Below are positions 16,868 to 25,435 of a DNA stretch of 64,000 nucleotides, piece after piece; position 1 is the stretch's first letter; each line of letters opens with the position of its first letter. The stretch lies in the NCBI RefSeq assembly GCF_001598435.1, contig NZ_BCYY01000012.1, forward strand, positions 62,001 to 126,000, written 5' to 3'. Source of the stretch: Sphingomonas pituitosa NBRC 102491 (GTDB lineage Bacteria > Pseudomonadota > Alphaproteobacteria > Sphingomonadales > Sphingomonadaceae). Both the position numbers and the translations under genes were made by a program. Under the pieces are notes generated by a model, which was not told the DNA's origin, did no database searches, and was given only the letters and a program-made list of their open reading frames with translations.

Positions 16868-17187
16868 CAGAAGCGCACCGGCACGGGCATCGGCTTGGCC
16901 GGTGCCTGCCCCTCGGGCCAGCGTGCGAGCAGCGTCACCGATCCGGCGGTGACGCCGACCAGCATCGTCTCGCCGCGCGCTTCGAGCAGCACCACGCGCT
17001 CGCGCTGGCCGAGCGGCATCGAGCGGAGGAAGCGGATCGGTGCTTCGCCCTCGCCATTGGCGGCGACGCCCAGTTGGCGATCCTGCAGCTTCTTCAGCAG
17101 CCAGATCACCCCCCAGGCCATGCCCAGGACCAGGGCAAGCGCCACGACGATGGCGAGGATCGAGGATAGGACGGCTCCGATTCCCAT
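16867..17187 (-). CDS. FliO-like export apparatus accessory protein
   Basis: 106 aa. One N-terminal membrane helix (AVLSSILAIVVALALVLGMAWGVIWLLKKL), then a small cytoplasmic domain with the FliO pattern: FLRSMPLGQRERVVLLEARGETMLVGVTAGSVTLLARWP. In flagella FliO assists assembly of FliP; in non-flagellar systems a FliO counterpart is normally absent. Here it sits between sctU and sctQ, upstream of sctR (the FliP homologue), overlapping sctQ by one base. The family call is from sequence pattern; the role is inferred. Confidence 0.75.
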   Translation of the reverse strand: MGIGAVLSSILAIVVALALVLGMAWGVIWLLKKLQDRQLGVAANGEGEAPIRFLRSMPLGQRERVVLLEARGETMLVGVTAGSVTLLARWPEGQAPAKPMPVPVRF

Positions 17188-17211
17188 GATGCGGTTCGTT
17201 CTCCAGTCGGT

Positions 17212-18369
17212 TCAGCGAGGGGGCGCGGCGAGGCGCGGGGCGGCGGTGTCCATGTCGTGCTGCATCGGGCCCTCGCCGCTGCGGGCCTTGGCGGCCCAGA
17301 GGATCACGGCGGCGATCGCGTCGAACATGTCTTCCGGCACGATCTCGCCGATTTCGCCGCGCGCCCAAAGCGTGCGGGCGGCCGCCACGTTGCGCACGAT
17401 CGGCACGCGCGCTTCCTCGGCTTCGGCGCGCATCGCGGCGGCGAGCTCGCCCATGCCCTTGGCGGCGATCACCGGCACCGGGCAGGTCGTCTCGTCATAG
17501 TTGAGCGCGATGGCGATGTGCGTGGGGTTCACCAGCAGCGCGGCGGCGCCCCGGGTGGCGCCGATATTGTTCTGATTGGCCCATTCCTGATGCATGTCGC
17601 GGCGGAGCGCACGGACCTGCGGATCGCCCTCGCTCTCCTTGTGCTCCTGCTTGATGTCCCGGCGGCTCATCTTCATCTTCTTGATGAAGCTGTGCTTGGA
17701 ATAGATCCGGTCGGCGATCGCGACGAACAGGAATACCGCGACCACCATCGCCAGCATCTGCAGCGTCAGCGAATAGGTGAGGCCGATCGTGCTCAGCGCG
17801 GCGCCTTCGCGCGACTCGTCGATCGGCGAGGTGGCGGCGAGGCGAATCAACTGGCCGGAACTGGCGAGCGCGCTCCGGTAGACGAGGTAGCCGATCGCGC
17901 AGATCAGCCCGGCCTTCACCAGCGTCTTGGCGAGTTCGAACAGGCCGTCCTTGCCGAACATCCGCTTCAGCCCTTCGACGGGGTTGAGCTTCTCCAGCCC
18001 GAACTTCATCTTCTCGGTCGTCATCATCGGGCCGACCTGGAGGAATTCGGCGAAGGTGCCGATCAGCGCGGCCGGCACCAGCGTGACGAAGGTAAGGCGC
18101 AGCAGCGTCCACGCCGCATCCCAGCCGATCGCCGGCGCGGTCTGGTCGAACGAACCCGTCGCCGCCTGCGCCACCACATCGGTGGCGAGACGGGCGAGTT
18201 CGTTCGCGGCATAGCCCGAGACCCCGACGAACAGCAGCAGCCAGGCGAGCGTGAGAAGGCCGGTGGCCAGGTCCTTGGACTTGGCGACGTCACCCTTCTT
18301 GCGCGCGTCTTGCAGCCGCTTCGGCGTCGGGAGCTCGCTCTTGTCGGCGCTGTCCTTGCCTTGGCCCAT
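17212..18369 (-). CDS. sctU: T3SS export switch protein SctU
   Basis: 385 aa. Four membrane helices and a C-terminal cytoplasmic domain with the self-cleavage motif N281-P282-T283-H284 (LLVNPTHIAIALNYDE). The N-terminus SELPTPKRLQDARKKGDVAKSKDL is the canonical FlhB/YscU start. Cleavage between Asn and Pro switches substrate class from needle to later substrates. It is the first gene of the minus-strand operon. ATG 18369 gives the standard N-terminus; upstream sequence could encode 24 more residues but lacks family similarity. Confidence 0.95.
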   Translation of the reverse strand: MGQGKDSADKSELPTPKRLQDARKKGDVAKSKDLATGLLTLAWLLLFVGVSGYAANELARLATDVVAQAATGSFDQTAPAIGWDAAWTLLRLTFVTLVPAALIGTFAEFLQVGPMMTTEKMKFGLEKLNPVEGLKRMFGKDGLFELAKTLVKAGLICAIGYLVYRSALASSGQLIRLAATSPIDESREGAALSTIGLTYSLTLQMLAMVVAVFLFVAIADRIYSKHSFIKKMKMSRRDIKQEHKESEGDPQVRALRRDMHQEWANQNNIGATRGAAALLVNPTHIAIALNYDETTCPVPVIAAKGMGELAAAMRAEAEEARVPIVRNVAAARTLWARGEIGEIVPEDMFDAIAAVILWAAKARSGEGPMQHDMDTAAPRLAAPPR

Positions 18370-18843
18370 GAAGTTGAACTCTTGCCGCCGAACCTCCCAG
18401 CGAAGTTGCTGGCGGTCCGGGCAGGTCAAGCAGGTCGACACATTGTCTGCCCGTGGGGCGGGGCAGCAACATGCTTAAAATCCTGTAACCGGTTCCTAGA
18501 CGCAACAGGCAAATGTCGTGCCGGACGGCAAATGAATTGCTCGAACCCTAGGGAATCCGTGCTTTCTGCTGATTCGTCGCGCGACGGACCGTTGCGATGA
18601 ATCGTTCAATGGTGCTGACAATCATGTCAGCAAAACCTATCCGGCAAAAGGTTCCGCGTCTCGTCTTTCAAACATGTCGTTTCGTCGTGCCGCAACGTCC
18701 TGAAATATTTCTGAATATCGACTTGAAATTGTAAGAAAATCGCGACAGCCTATAGGTGTTCCTGGACGAGCAGGCCGGGAATTGTGGGGCATCGTGCTGA
18801 GACAACTGTTGGCCAGGAGCGCCATCGGCTGGGGAGCGATGCA
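18370..18843. promoter_or_regulatory. Divergent T3SS control region
   Basis: This 474-bp gap separates the two divergent T3SS operons and is more AT-rich than its surroundings. It contains a 20-bp palindrome TGCTGACA-ATCA-TGTCAGCA at 18613-18632. Two degenerate regulon-box cores lie nearby, GATTCGT at 18571-18577 and GAATCGT at 18599-18605. A possible sigma-70 promoter for the sctV operon is TTGTAA (18729) with a 16-base spacer and TATAGG (18751). No gene was found in it. Confidence 0.5.
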
Positions 18844-19686
18844 ATGAGTAGAGTAGTTCTTGGCGTAACATCGCTGTCCCTGTGCGGGGCGGCACTGATT
18901 ATTCCGCAAGCGGCATGGTCGCGGGACCGCACCCCGCCGCCGCCGCCTTGCCCGCTCACCGCAACGCTGCGGGTGGCGGATGCGGCGTCGCTGGCGGGCA
19001 TCCAGTCCCTCCAGGGGTGCGGCACCAACATCGTCGTCGCTCCCGGCACGCCGGGGGAGATGCCGAAGGATGTCCGCATCGCGCCCGAAGCCGAAGAGGG
19101 TTCCTCGGGCGATCGCGCGGCCTCGTTCCAGCTGGTGTCCGGCAACAAGCGGCACGAAACGGAGCCTGCGTCTGCGGCCACGCTGCGCGTGGCGGCAATC
19201 GCGCCGCGGCGCCAGGAGCCCGCGCCGCTGGTTGCCGCTGCCTCGGATACCGCAATCCTGTCGATGCGGCCGCTCTCCTATACCACCCGCTACGACGCGA
19301 TGATCCAGCGGGTGGCAGCGCGGCGCCGGGTCGATCCGCTGCTGCTCCACGCCGTCATCGATCAGGAATCGCGCTACCGTGCCGATGCGCGCAGTCCGGT
19401 CGGCGCGCATGGCCTGATGCAGCTGATGCCGGGCACGGCGCGGATGCTCAACGTCTCGGCATCCAATGCCGAGGCCAATGTCGACGGCGGCGCGCGGCTG
19501 CTCCGCCAGCTCCATGGCCGGTTCAACGATTTCAACCTGACGCTCGCGGCATACAATGCCGGGGAGGGCGCGGTGCGGCGCTACGGCAACCGCATCCCGC
19601 CCTATCGCGAGACCCAGGCCTATGTGGCCGGCGTGCTCGGCCGGTACAGCCGGCTGGTTGCCGAACAGGCCGTTCGGAGCCGCTGA
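18844..19686 (+). CDS. T3SS-associated lytic transglycosylase
   Basis: 280 aa. The C-terminal domain is an SLT goose-lysozyme fold: VDPLLLHAVIDQESRYRADARSPVGAHGLMQLMPGTARML carries the catalytic glutamate E175 and the GLMQLMP motif, and AAYNAGEGAVRRYG follows. The N-terminus has a signal-like hydrophobic stretch, then a Pro-rich, largely unstructured region of about 120 residues. It opens the sctV operon and ends 2 bp before sctV. Its probable task is local peptidoglycan opening for assembly of the basal body, as IpgF/EtgA-type enzymes do. ATG 18844 follows GGGGAG. Confidence 0.88.
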   Translation: MSRVVLGVTSLSLCGAALIIPQAAWSRDRTPPPPPCPLTATLRVADAASLAGIQSLQGCGTNIVVAPGTPGEMPKDVRIAPEAEEGSSGDRAASFQLVSGNKRHETEPASAATLRVAAIAPRRQEPAPLVAAASDTAILSMRPLSYTTRYDAMIQRVAARRRVDPLLLHAVIDQESRYRADARSPVGAHGLMQLMPGTARMLNVSASNAEANVDGGARLLRQLHGRFNDFNLTLAAYNAGEGAVRRYGNRIPPYRETQAYVAGVLGRYSRLVAEQAVRSR

Positions 19687-19688
19687 GC

Positions 19689-21650
19689 ATGGCCCCAGCC
19701 CTGATCCTGCGCGGCCTGCGCCGCATGCCCGTGCGCGTGGCCGACATGCTGCTGGTCGGCAGCGTCGTCACCGTCGTGCTGCTGATGATCGTGCCGATGC
19801 CGCCGCTGGCGCTCGACGCGTTCATCGCCACCAACATGACCGTGGGCATCCTGCTGCTGCTCAGCTGCATGTATGTTTCCAAGCCGTTGGATTTCTCGAC
19901 CTTCCCGACGGTGCTGCTGCTCTCCACGCTGTTCCGGCTGGCGATCAGCATCTCGACGACGCGGATGATCCTGACCCATGTCGATGGCGGCGAGATCATC
20001 CAGCAGTTCGGCGAGATGGTGGCGGGCGGCAACCTGGTGGTCGGGCTGGTGGTGTTCCTGATCATCACCATCGTCCAGTTCATCGTCATCTCGAAAGGCG
20101 CCGAGCGCGTCGCCGAAGTCGCGGCGCGGTTCAGCCTCGATGCGATGCCGGGCAAGCAGCTGTCGATCGACAGCGACCTGCGCTCGGGCATCCTCTCCAA
20201 GGACGAGGCGCGCGAGAAGCGGCGCACGCTGGAGATGGAGAGCAAGCTCCACGGCAGCCTAGACGGCGCGATGAAGTTCGTGAAGGGCGATGCCATCGCC
20301 TCGGTGATCATCGTGCTGGTCAACCTGCTCGGCGGGCTGGCGGTGGGGATGCTCTACCACGGCATGTCCGCGGGTGAGGCGGCGACGACCTTCTCGATCC
20401 TGACGATCGGCGACGGGCTGGTCGCGCAGGTGCCGGCGCTGTTTTCGGCGATGGCGGCGGGCCTGCTGGTCACGCGCACCACCGACGAGGAAAGCGACGC
20501 CGATCTCGGCCCCGCCATCGCGCGGCAGATCACCGGCAAGCCGCATGTGCTGATGATCGCCGGCGGCCTGGCGATGCTGCTCGGGCTGGTGCCGGGCTTC
20601 CCGACGCTGATCTTCTTCGCCCTGGCAAGCGCGCTGCTGCTGGGCGGGGCGTTCCTCCACCCGACCTCGGGTGCCTGGCTGCGAGCGCGGCTGGGGCTTG
20701 GCTCGGGCGAGGCCGCGGTTGCGACGGGCGAGACGCTGATCGCCGCGCAGGCGCTGCCGGTGGTCGATCCACTCCGGCTCGCGGTGGGCCTGCCGCCGCA
20801 GCATCCCGCCTTTGCGGCGCTGGCCGAGCGGCTGCGCGAGGGCGCCGCGGCGCTGCAGACCCGGACCGGCATCGCCATTCCCGATCTGCGAATCGTGCCC
20901 GACGCGCGGCTGGGCGAGGGCGAGTGGCTGCTCAGTGCGCACGACGCCCCGCTCGGCGGCGGCGCAACCGACGCCGGCGCGCTGCCGGAGGTGGCAGCGG
21001 AGCGCGTCGCGCAGCTGCTCGAACGCAATCTCGGCCTGTTCCTCGGGCTGCAGGAGGTGACCGATCAGCTCAACCGGCTCGGCGAGACGCATCCCGAAGT
21101 CGTCAAGGAAGCGGTGCGCGCGGTGCCCACCGGCCGGATCGGCGAAGTGCTGCGCCTGCTCGCCGAGGAAAGCGTGCCGCTGCGCAACTTCCGCGACGCG
21201 GTCGAGGCGATCGGCGAGGTCGGTCAATATGAGCGCGAGGCGGTGCCGATGGCCGAGCGGGTGCGCGTGGCGATGCGCCGCCACCTGATCGCGCCGCTGT
21301 GCGAAGCGGGCCGACTGCGGGTGCTGATCGTCGGCGCCGATCTGGAGGAGACGATCCGCCAGACGGTCACGCCGGTCGACGGCCAGATGCGCCTTGCGAT
21401 CAACCCGCACCAGATGCGCGCGCTGATCGCGCTGCTTTCCACCCAGGTCGCCAGCAGCGGCGCCCGGGCGATCCTCACCGCACAGGATCTCCGGCGGCCG
21501 CTTCGCCTGCTGATCGCAGGCGATTTGTTCGCGGTGCCGGTGATCAGCTTCAACGAGCTCAACCCGGCCGTGCCGCTCGACATCGTCGGCGAAATCAACG
21601 CCGCCCCGGAGAGCCTGACCAACCAGATGTCGGACGAGGTTTCCCTATGA
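19689..21650 (+). CDS. sctV: T3SS major export gate protein SctV
   Basis: 653 aa. FlhA/YscV family. The membrane half has the characteristic KPLDFSTFPTVLLLSTLFRLAISISTTRMIL segment, and VVFLIITIVQFIVISKGAERVAEVAARFSLDAMPGKQLSIDSDLRSG, the conserved FHIPEP-like loop. The C-terminal half is the cytoplasmic nonamer-forming domain. Starts 2 bp after the transglycosylase and overlaps sctC by ATGA. Slightly short for the family (usually about 675-700 aa) but complete at both ends. Confidence 0.95.
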   Translation: MAPALILRGLRRMPVRVADMLLVGSVVTVVLLMIVPMPPLALDAFIATNMTVGILLLLSCMYVSKPLDFSTFPTVLLLSTLFRLAISISTTRMILTHVDGGEIIQQFGEMVAGGNLVVGLVVFLIITIVQFIVISKGAERVAEVAARFSLDAMPGKQLSIDSDLRSGILSKDEAREKRRTLEMESKLHGSLDGAMKFVKGDAIASVIIVLVNLLGGLAVGMLYHGMSAGEAATTFSILTIGDGLVAQVPALFSAMAAGLLVTRTTDEESDADLGPAIARQITGKPHVLMIAGGLAMLLGLVPGFPTLIFFALASALLLGGAFLHPTSGAWLRARLGLGSGEAAVATGETLIAAQALPVVDPLRLAVGLPPQHPAFAALAERLREGAAALQTRTGIAIPDLRIVPDARLGEGEWLLSAHDAPLGGGATDAGALPEVAAERVAQLLERNLGLFLGLQEVTDQLNRLGETHPEVVKEAVRAVPTGRIGEVLRLLAEESVPLRNFRDAVEAIGEVGQYEREAVPMAERVRVAMRRHLIAPLCEAGRLRVLIVGADLEETIRQTVTPVDGQMRLAINPHQMRALIALLSTQVASSGARAILTAQDLRRPLRLLIAGDLFAVPVISFNELNPAVPLDIVGEINAAPESLTNQMSDEVSL

Positions 21651-23485
21651 TCCGCGCTTCGCGCTTCCTAGCCCTGCTTGCCTGTACGGCGTTGCTGCCC
21701 ATGGCCGCGCCCGCCGAGACGCCGCCGATGGGCCAGAAGAAGATCACGCTCACCGCGCGCGACCAGCGGGTGGATGTCGCGGTGATCGATCTGTTCGGCC
21801 AGGCCGGCATCAAGGCCAAGGTGAGTTCGGCGGTTACCGGCAAGGTCAACGGCGTGTTCGTCGGTACCCCCCGCCAGGTGTGGACGCAGCTCGCCAAGGC
21901 GTTCAACCTCGTCGCTTATTATGACGGCGCGGTGGTGCGCGTCTATTCGGCGGCCGAGGTGACCTCGCGCAGCTTCACCGCCGCCGATCCGGAAGCGGTG
22001 GTACGCGACGCGCAGAAGCTGCGGATCCTCGACGATGCCAATCGCGTCGCCGCGGCGAGCAATTCGGTGAGCGCCACCGGCGTGCCGGCGTTTCTCGATC
22101 GCGTGGCGCAGCTGGCGGGCACGGCGGGCAACCCGGCGGTGACGCAGGTCTCCGCCACTGCGTCGAATGCACCGGTGGTGTCGCCGCTGCTCGGGCCGGC
22201 GGCGCTGGAGACGGTGACGAGTTCACCGCTGCGCTCGAAGGTGCTGAGCGGGGCGACCACCCGTTCGCCCTATGAGGTGCGGATCTTCTACCTCCGCTAT
22301 GCGCGCGCCGACGACACGATCCAGAAGAGCTTCGATCGCACCATCACCATTCCCGGCGTTGGATCGATCCTGCGCGGGATGATGGGCGACGGGCGGCCGA
22401 GTTCGACCGTCTCCACCGCGGGCAATTTCGACATCCAGCGCCAGTCGCTGCCCCGGCTCGGCGGGCGCGGGCTCAACGCGGTGCCGCCCGACGAGGCGCA
22501 GCGCAGCTTCGACCAGCAAGGCACGCCCGGGCTCGACACCGTCGTCGTCCGCGAGGCGGCGGTGCGCGACGTCAACGGGCCTCGCGTGGAGGTCGACCCC
22601 AGCAACAACGCCGTGCTGATCCGCGATCGCCCGGAGTCGATGACGGTCTATGAGGATATCGTCCGGGCGCTCGACGTCGAGCCGCGCGGCGTGGAGATCG
22701 AGGCGACCATCCTCGAGCTCGACACCAGCAAGCTCAAGGAATTGGGGCTCGATTTCGGCTTCCGGACCGGGGGGCTGGGCGCGCTGTTCGGCGGCAACGC
22801 GACCAACCCGGCGAACAACTTCTCCGGCGGCAATATCGGCGCGGCGTATCTGACCGGCGGGCTAGATCTGTTCGCCGCACGCATCACCGCGCTGGAGAAG
22901 ACCGGCGCGCTGCGCGTGATCTCGCGGCCGCGCCTCAGCACGCTCAACAACATCCCGGCCGTGTTCAACAACCAGGTGCAATATTATGTCCGCGTCGCCG
23001 GCGACCGGCAGGTGGACCTGTTCCCGGTGACCGCCGGCATGGTGATGCGGGTCAACCCGTCGATCCTGTATGACGGCGGCGAGCTGCGCACCCGCATGTC
23101 GATCGAGATCCTCGACGGTTCGCCGACCGGCCTTGTCGTCGACGGTATCCCGGCGGTGAAGCAGAGCAGCATCAACACCAGCGCGGTGGTGAAGCAGGGC
23201 GAGAGCCTGCTGATCGGCGGCATGACGGTCGAGACGTCGTACGACTACAAGTCGAAGGTGCCGGTGGCCGGCGACATCCCGATCCTCGGCCAGGCCTTCC
23301 GCAAGAGCAAGAAGGGCGACCAGCATTTCGAGCGCATCTTCCTGATCACGCCGCGTGTCGTCTCCCGCCGCGAGCAACAGGCGGCGGCGGTGCAGCCGAC
23401 CACGGCGACCAACCCGATCCCGCTCCAGCAGATCGAGGCGGCGGCCGACCACCACCAGAAACGCCGCCGGAGGAGCCGCCGGTGA
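21647..23485 (+). CDS. sctC: T3SS outer-membrane secretin SctC
   Basis: 612 aa. A signal peptide (RFLALLACTALLPMAAPAE) precedes N-terminal ring domains N0-N1 (VDVAVIDLFGQAGIKAKVSSAVTGKVNGVF) and a further N domain with VEVDPSNNAVLIRDRPESMTVYEDIVRALDVEPRGVEIEATILEL. The secretin core contains VISRPRLSTLNNIPAVFNN, ESLLIGGM and the closing VPVAGDIPILGQAFRKSKK motif. It forms the outer-membrane ring through which the needle passes. Its start overlaps the sctV stop by ATGA and its stop overlaps sctD. The very basic tail (KRRRRSRR) is unusual. Confidence 0.95.
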   Translation: MIRASRFLALLACTALLPMAAPAETPPMGQKKITLTARDQRVDVAVIDLFGQAGIKAKVSSAVTGKVNGVFVGTPRQVWTQLAKAFNLVAYYDGAVVRVYSAAEVTSRSFTAADPEAVVRDAQKLRILDDANRVAAASNSVSATGVPAFLDRVAQLAGTAGNPAVTQVSATASNAPVVSPLLGPAALETVTSSPLRSKVLSGATTRSPYEVRIFYLRYARADDTIQKSFDRTITIPGVGSILRGMMGDGRPSSTVSTAGNFDIQRQSLPRLGGRGLNAVPPDEAQRSFDQQGTPGLDTVVVREAAVRDVNGPRVEVDPSNNAVLIRDRPESMTVYEDIVRALDVEPRGVEIEATILELDTSKLKELGLDFGFRTGGLGALFGGNATNPANNFSGGNIGAAYLTGGLDLFAARITALEKTGALRVISRPRLSTLNNIPAVFNNQVQYYVRVAGDRQVDLFPVTAGMVMRVNPSILYDGGELRTRMSIEILDGSPTGLVVDGIPAVKQSSINTSAVVKQGESLLIGGMTVETSYDYKSKVPVAGDIPILGQAFRKSKKGDQHFERIFLITPRVVSRREQQAAAVQPTTATNPIPLQQIEAAADHHQKRRRRSRR

Positions 23486-24705
23486 ACGCACCCTTCGCCC
23501 CCGTAAAGCCGGGCACCATGGTGCTGCGGGTGCTCAACGGCCGCCTGTCGGGTGCCGAGCACCGGCTGCACCGGGGCAAGTTCGTGCGCGTCGGGCACGG
23601 GTTCGAGCACGACATCGTGCTGCGCGATCCTTCGGCGCGCGGCGTCTCGCTCGAGCTCGACCTGGGCGAGGGCATGGCGTGCGTGCGGGTGGCGGCGGGG
23701 CAGGTCACCCTGCTCGGGCGCCCGGTCGCGGCGGGGGAGCAGGCGTCGCTGCCGCCCTTCGTGCCGATGCTGGTCGGATCGGTCGCGGTCGCGATCGGCG
23801 AGCCTGAGGACCCGCGCTGGGACGAGGCGATCCGCCTCGCGCCGATGGTTGCGCCCGCGGCTGCCGATGCAGCCGTGCCGGCGCCGCAGCGCGCTGCCAT
23901 TCCCGAACGCGTCGCCACCCGGCTCTATCCGATGCGCGGCGCGCTGGCGCTCGATCGCACCTGGCCCGCTTATGCGGCGGCCGTGGCGGCGCTGCTGCTG
24001 CTCCTGCTGTTCGCGCCGCCGGCAATGCGCTGGGCGACGCGCCAGCTGCACGATACCGCCGGGGAACAGGCGATGCTCGCCGCCGCCGGCTTCCGCGACC
24101 TGAAGATCGAGGAAACGCGCAACGGCACGATCGTGCGCGGGATCGTGAAGGATGACACCGCGCTCGCCCGGCTGCGGCAGGTGGTCGCCGAGCAGATCGG
24201 CCCCGCCACGCTCGACGTCGAGACGATGGACGGCCTCGCTGCCGCCGCCACCGACCTGCTGCGCGCGCAGGGCGTGGATGCCGAGGCCATTCCCCGTCGC
24301 GGCAACGCGCTGATGGTGAAGGCCGAATTCCTCCCCGCCGATCGCCAGGCCGAACTGGCGCGGCTGATCAAGGAGGATGTGCCGGGGATCACCCGCGTCG
24401 TCTTCGCCGCCGATGCCGCGCGCGGCGACCGCGACCTGCAATATTTCTTCTCGGGCTCGCAATATGGGCTCGCAACCTTCGTCGACGGTGACCCGGGCTA
24501 CCTCACCACCGCCGACGGTACCCGCTGGTTCGCCGGTGCCACGGTGCCCACCGGCCACCGCATCGTCGCCATCGGCAACGGCCGCGCCAGCTTCGAGCGC
24601 GACGGCCGGATCGAAGAACTCGTCCTGGGACCCAGCACGCCGCCGTCCCCGGCACCTTCCACCCCCACCCCTGGCGGCGAGACCAACGGAGTGACCACCC
24701 AATGA
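23482..24705 (+). CDS. sctD: T3SS inner-membrane ring protein SctD
   Basis: 407 aa. Cytoplasmic FHA-like N-domain (LRVLNGRLSGAEHRL, FVRVGHGFEHDIVLRDPSARGVSLEL), one membrane helix near residues 165-185 (YAAAVAALLLLLLFAPPA), and periplasmic ring-building modules (AAAGFRDLKIEETRNGTIVRGIVKDDTALARLRQVV). This is the YscD/PrgH layout. It starts with GTG overlapping the sctC stop (GTGA) and ends with ATGA overlap into the needle candidate. The C-terminus is a Pro/Thr-rich tail. Confidence 0.88.
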   Translation: MNAPFAPVKPGTMVLRVLNGRLSGAEHRLHRGKFVRVGHGFEHDIVLRDPSARGVSLELDLGEGMACVRVAAGQVTLLGRPVAAGEQASLPPFVPMLVGSVAVAIGEPEDPRWDEAIRLAPMVAPAAADAAVPAPQRAAIPERVATRLYPMRGALALDRTWPAYAAAVAALLLLLLFAPPAMRWATRQLHDTAGEQAMLAAAGFRDLKIEETRNGTIVRGIVKDDTALARLRQVVAEQIGPATLDVETMDGLAAAATDLLRAQGVDAEAIPRRGNALMVKAEFLPADRQAELARLIKEDVPGITRVVFAADAARGDRDLQYFFSGSQYGLATFVDGDPGYLTTADGTRWFAGATVPTGHRIVAIGNGRASFERDGRIEELVLGPSTPPSPAPSTPTPGGETNGVTTQ

Positions 24706-25010
24706 CCAACCCGATCAACAGCGCCGTCCTCGGCACGATCGCCTCGCTCGGCAACATGGGCACCACCGAAAGCCGCACCGGCAAGGGCAATTGGTTCGAG
24801 GCGTTCGGCGAAGCCTGGGGCAAGGCGCTCGACACCCAGGCCGATGCGATCACCGCCCAGTCCGACGTGGTGAGCCAGGGCGGCGACAAGCCTTCCGACA
24901 TCACCCAGCTGACCACCGAATCGATGCGGATGAGCTTTATGGCGAACAGCTCGCACAGCTCGATCGACAGCGTCTCCAAGGCGCTGGAAACCATGGCGCG
25001 GAAGAACTGA
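24702..25010 (+). CDS. sctF: Putative T3SS needle subunit SctF
   Basis: 102 aa with no signal peptide. Position between sctD and sctI is where the needle gene stands in Ysc-type clusters. The sequence fits a two-helix hairpin with a proline turn (GGDKPSDITQLT), similar in spacing to the PSD/PSNP loop of needle proteins, and a C-terminal helix ending SKALETMARKN. It is about 20 residues longer than most needles, with an extra Ser/Thr/Gly-rich N-terminus. The C-terminal 77 residues resemble the end of the 211-aa protein at 12874. Assigned by context and pattern, not by strong similarity. Confidence 0.65.
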   Translation: MTNPINSAVLGTIASLGNMGTTESRTGKGNWFEAFGEAWGKALDTQADAITAQSDVVSQGGDKPSDITQLTTESMRMSFMANSSHSSIDSVSKALETMARKN

Positions 25011-25012
25011 CG

Positions 25013-25435
25013 ATGAGCATCGATGCGATCGGCGCGCTGGTCGCGCCGGCCGGGGGGCAGGGCACGAACGGCGTGTCCCGCGCCTTCGAGCTGCTCGCCC
25101 CCGGCGGCCATGGCAGTGGCGGCACCACGCCGCAGTTCGACGCCCGCTTCCAGGCGGCGCTGGAGAAGATGGGCGGGGTGCAGGGCACCGTCGCCGCGGG
25201 TCCCATCCCGCCGGCGATGAAGGGCATGTTCAACGCGCTGGACCAGGTCAATGTCCAGGCCCGCGCCGTCTCACGCTATGCCGAGACGGCCGAGGCCAGC
25301 GGCGGGCAGCTCACGCCGGGCGAAATGGTGCAGCTCAACATGAAATGCTCCGAATTCATGTTCCAGGCGCAGCTTACCTCCAACATCGCCAACCGGAGTT
25401 CGGACGGCGTGCAGCAGCTGTTCAAGCAGCAATGA
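25013..25435 (+). CDS. sctI: T3SS inner rod protein SctI
   Basis: 140 aa. The C-terminal helix NMKCSEFMFQAQLTSNIANRSSDGVQQLFKQQ is the hallmark of the YscI/HrpB inner-rod family (consensus around FQxQLxxNIANKxxxxxxQL). The N-terminal two thirds are Gly/Ala-rich and poorly ordered. It starts 2 bp after the needle candidate and overlaps sctJ. The rod joins the export gate to the needle and is itself an early substrate. Confidence 0.85.
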   Translation: MSIDAIGALVAPAGGQGTNGVSRAFELLAPGGHGSGGTTPQFDARFQAALEKMGGVQGTVAAGPIPPAMKGMFNALDQVNVQARAVSRYAETAEASGGQLTPGEMVQLNMKCSEFMFQAQLTSNIANRSSDGVQQLFKQQ

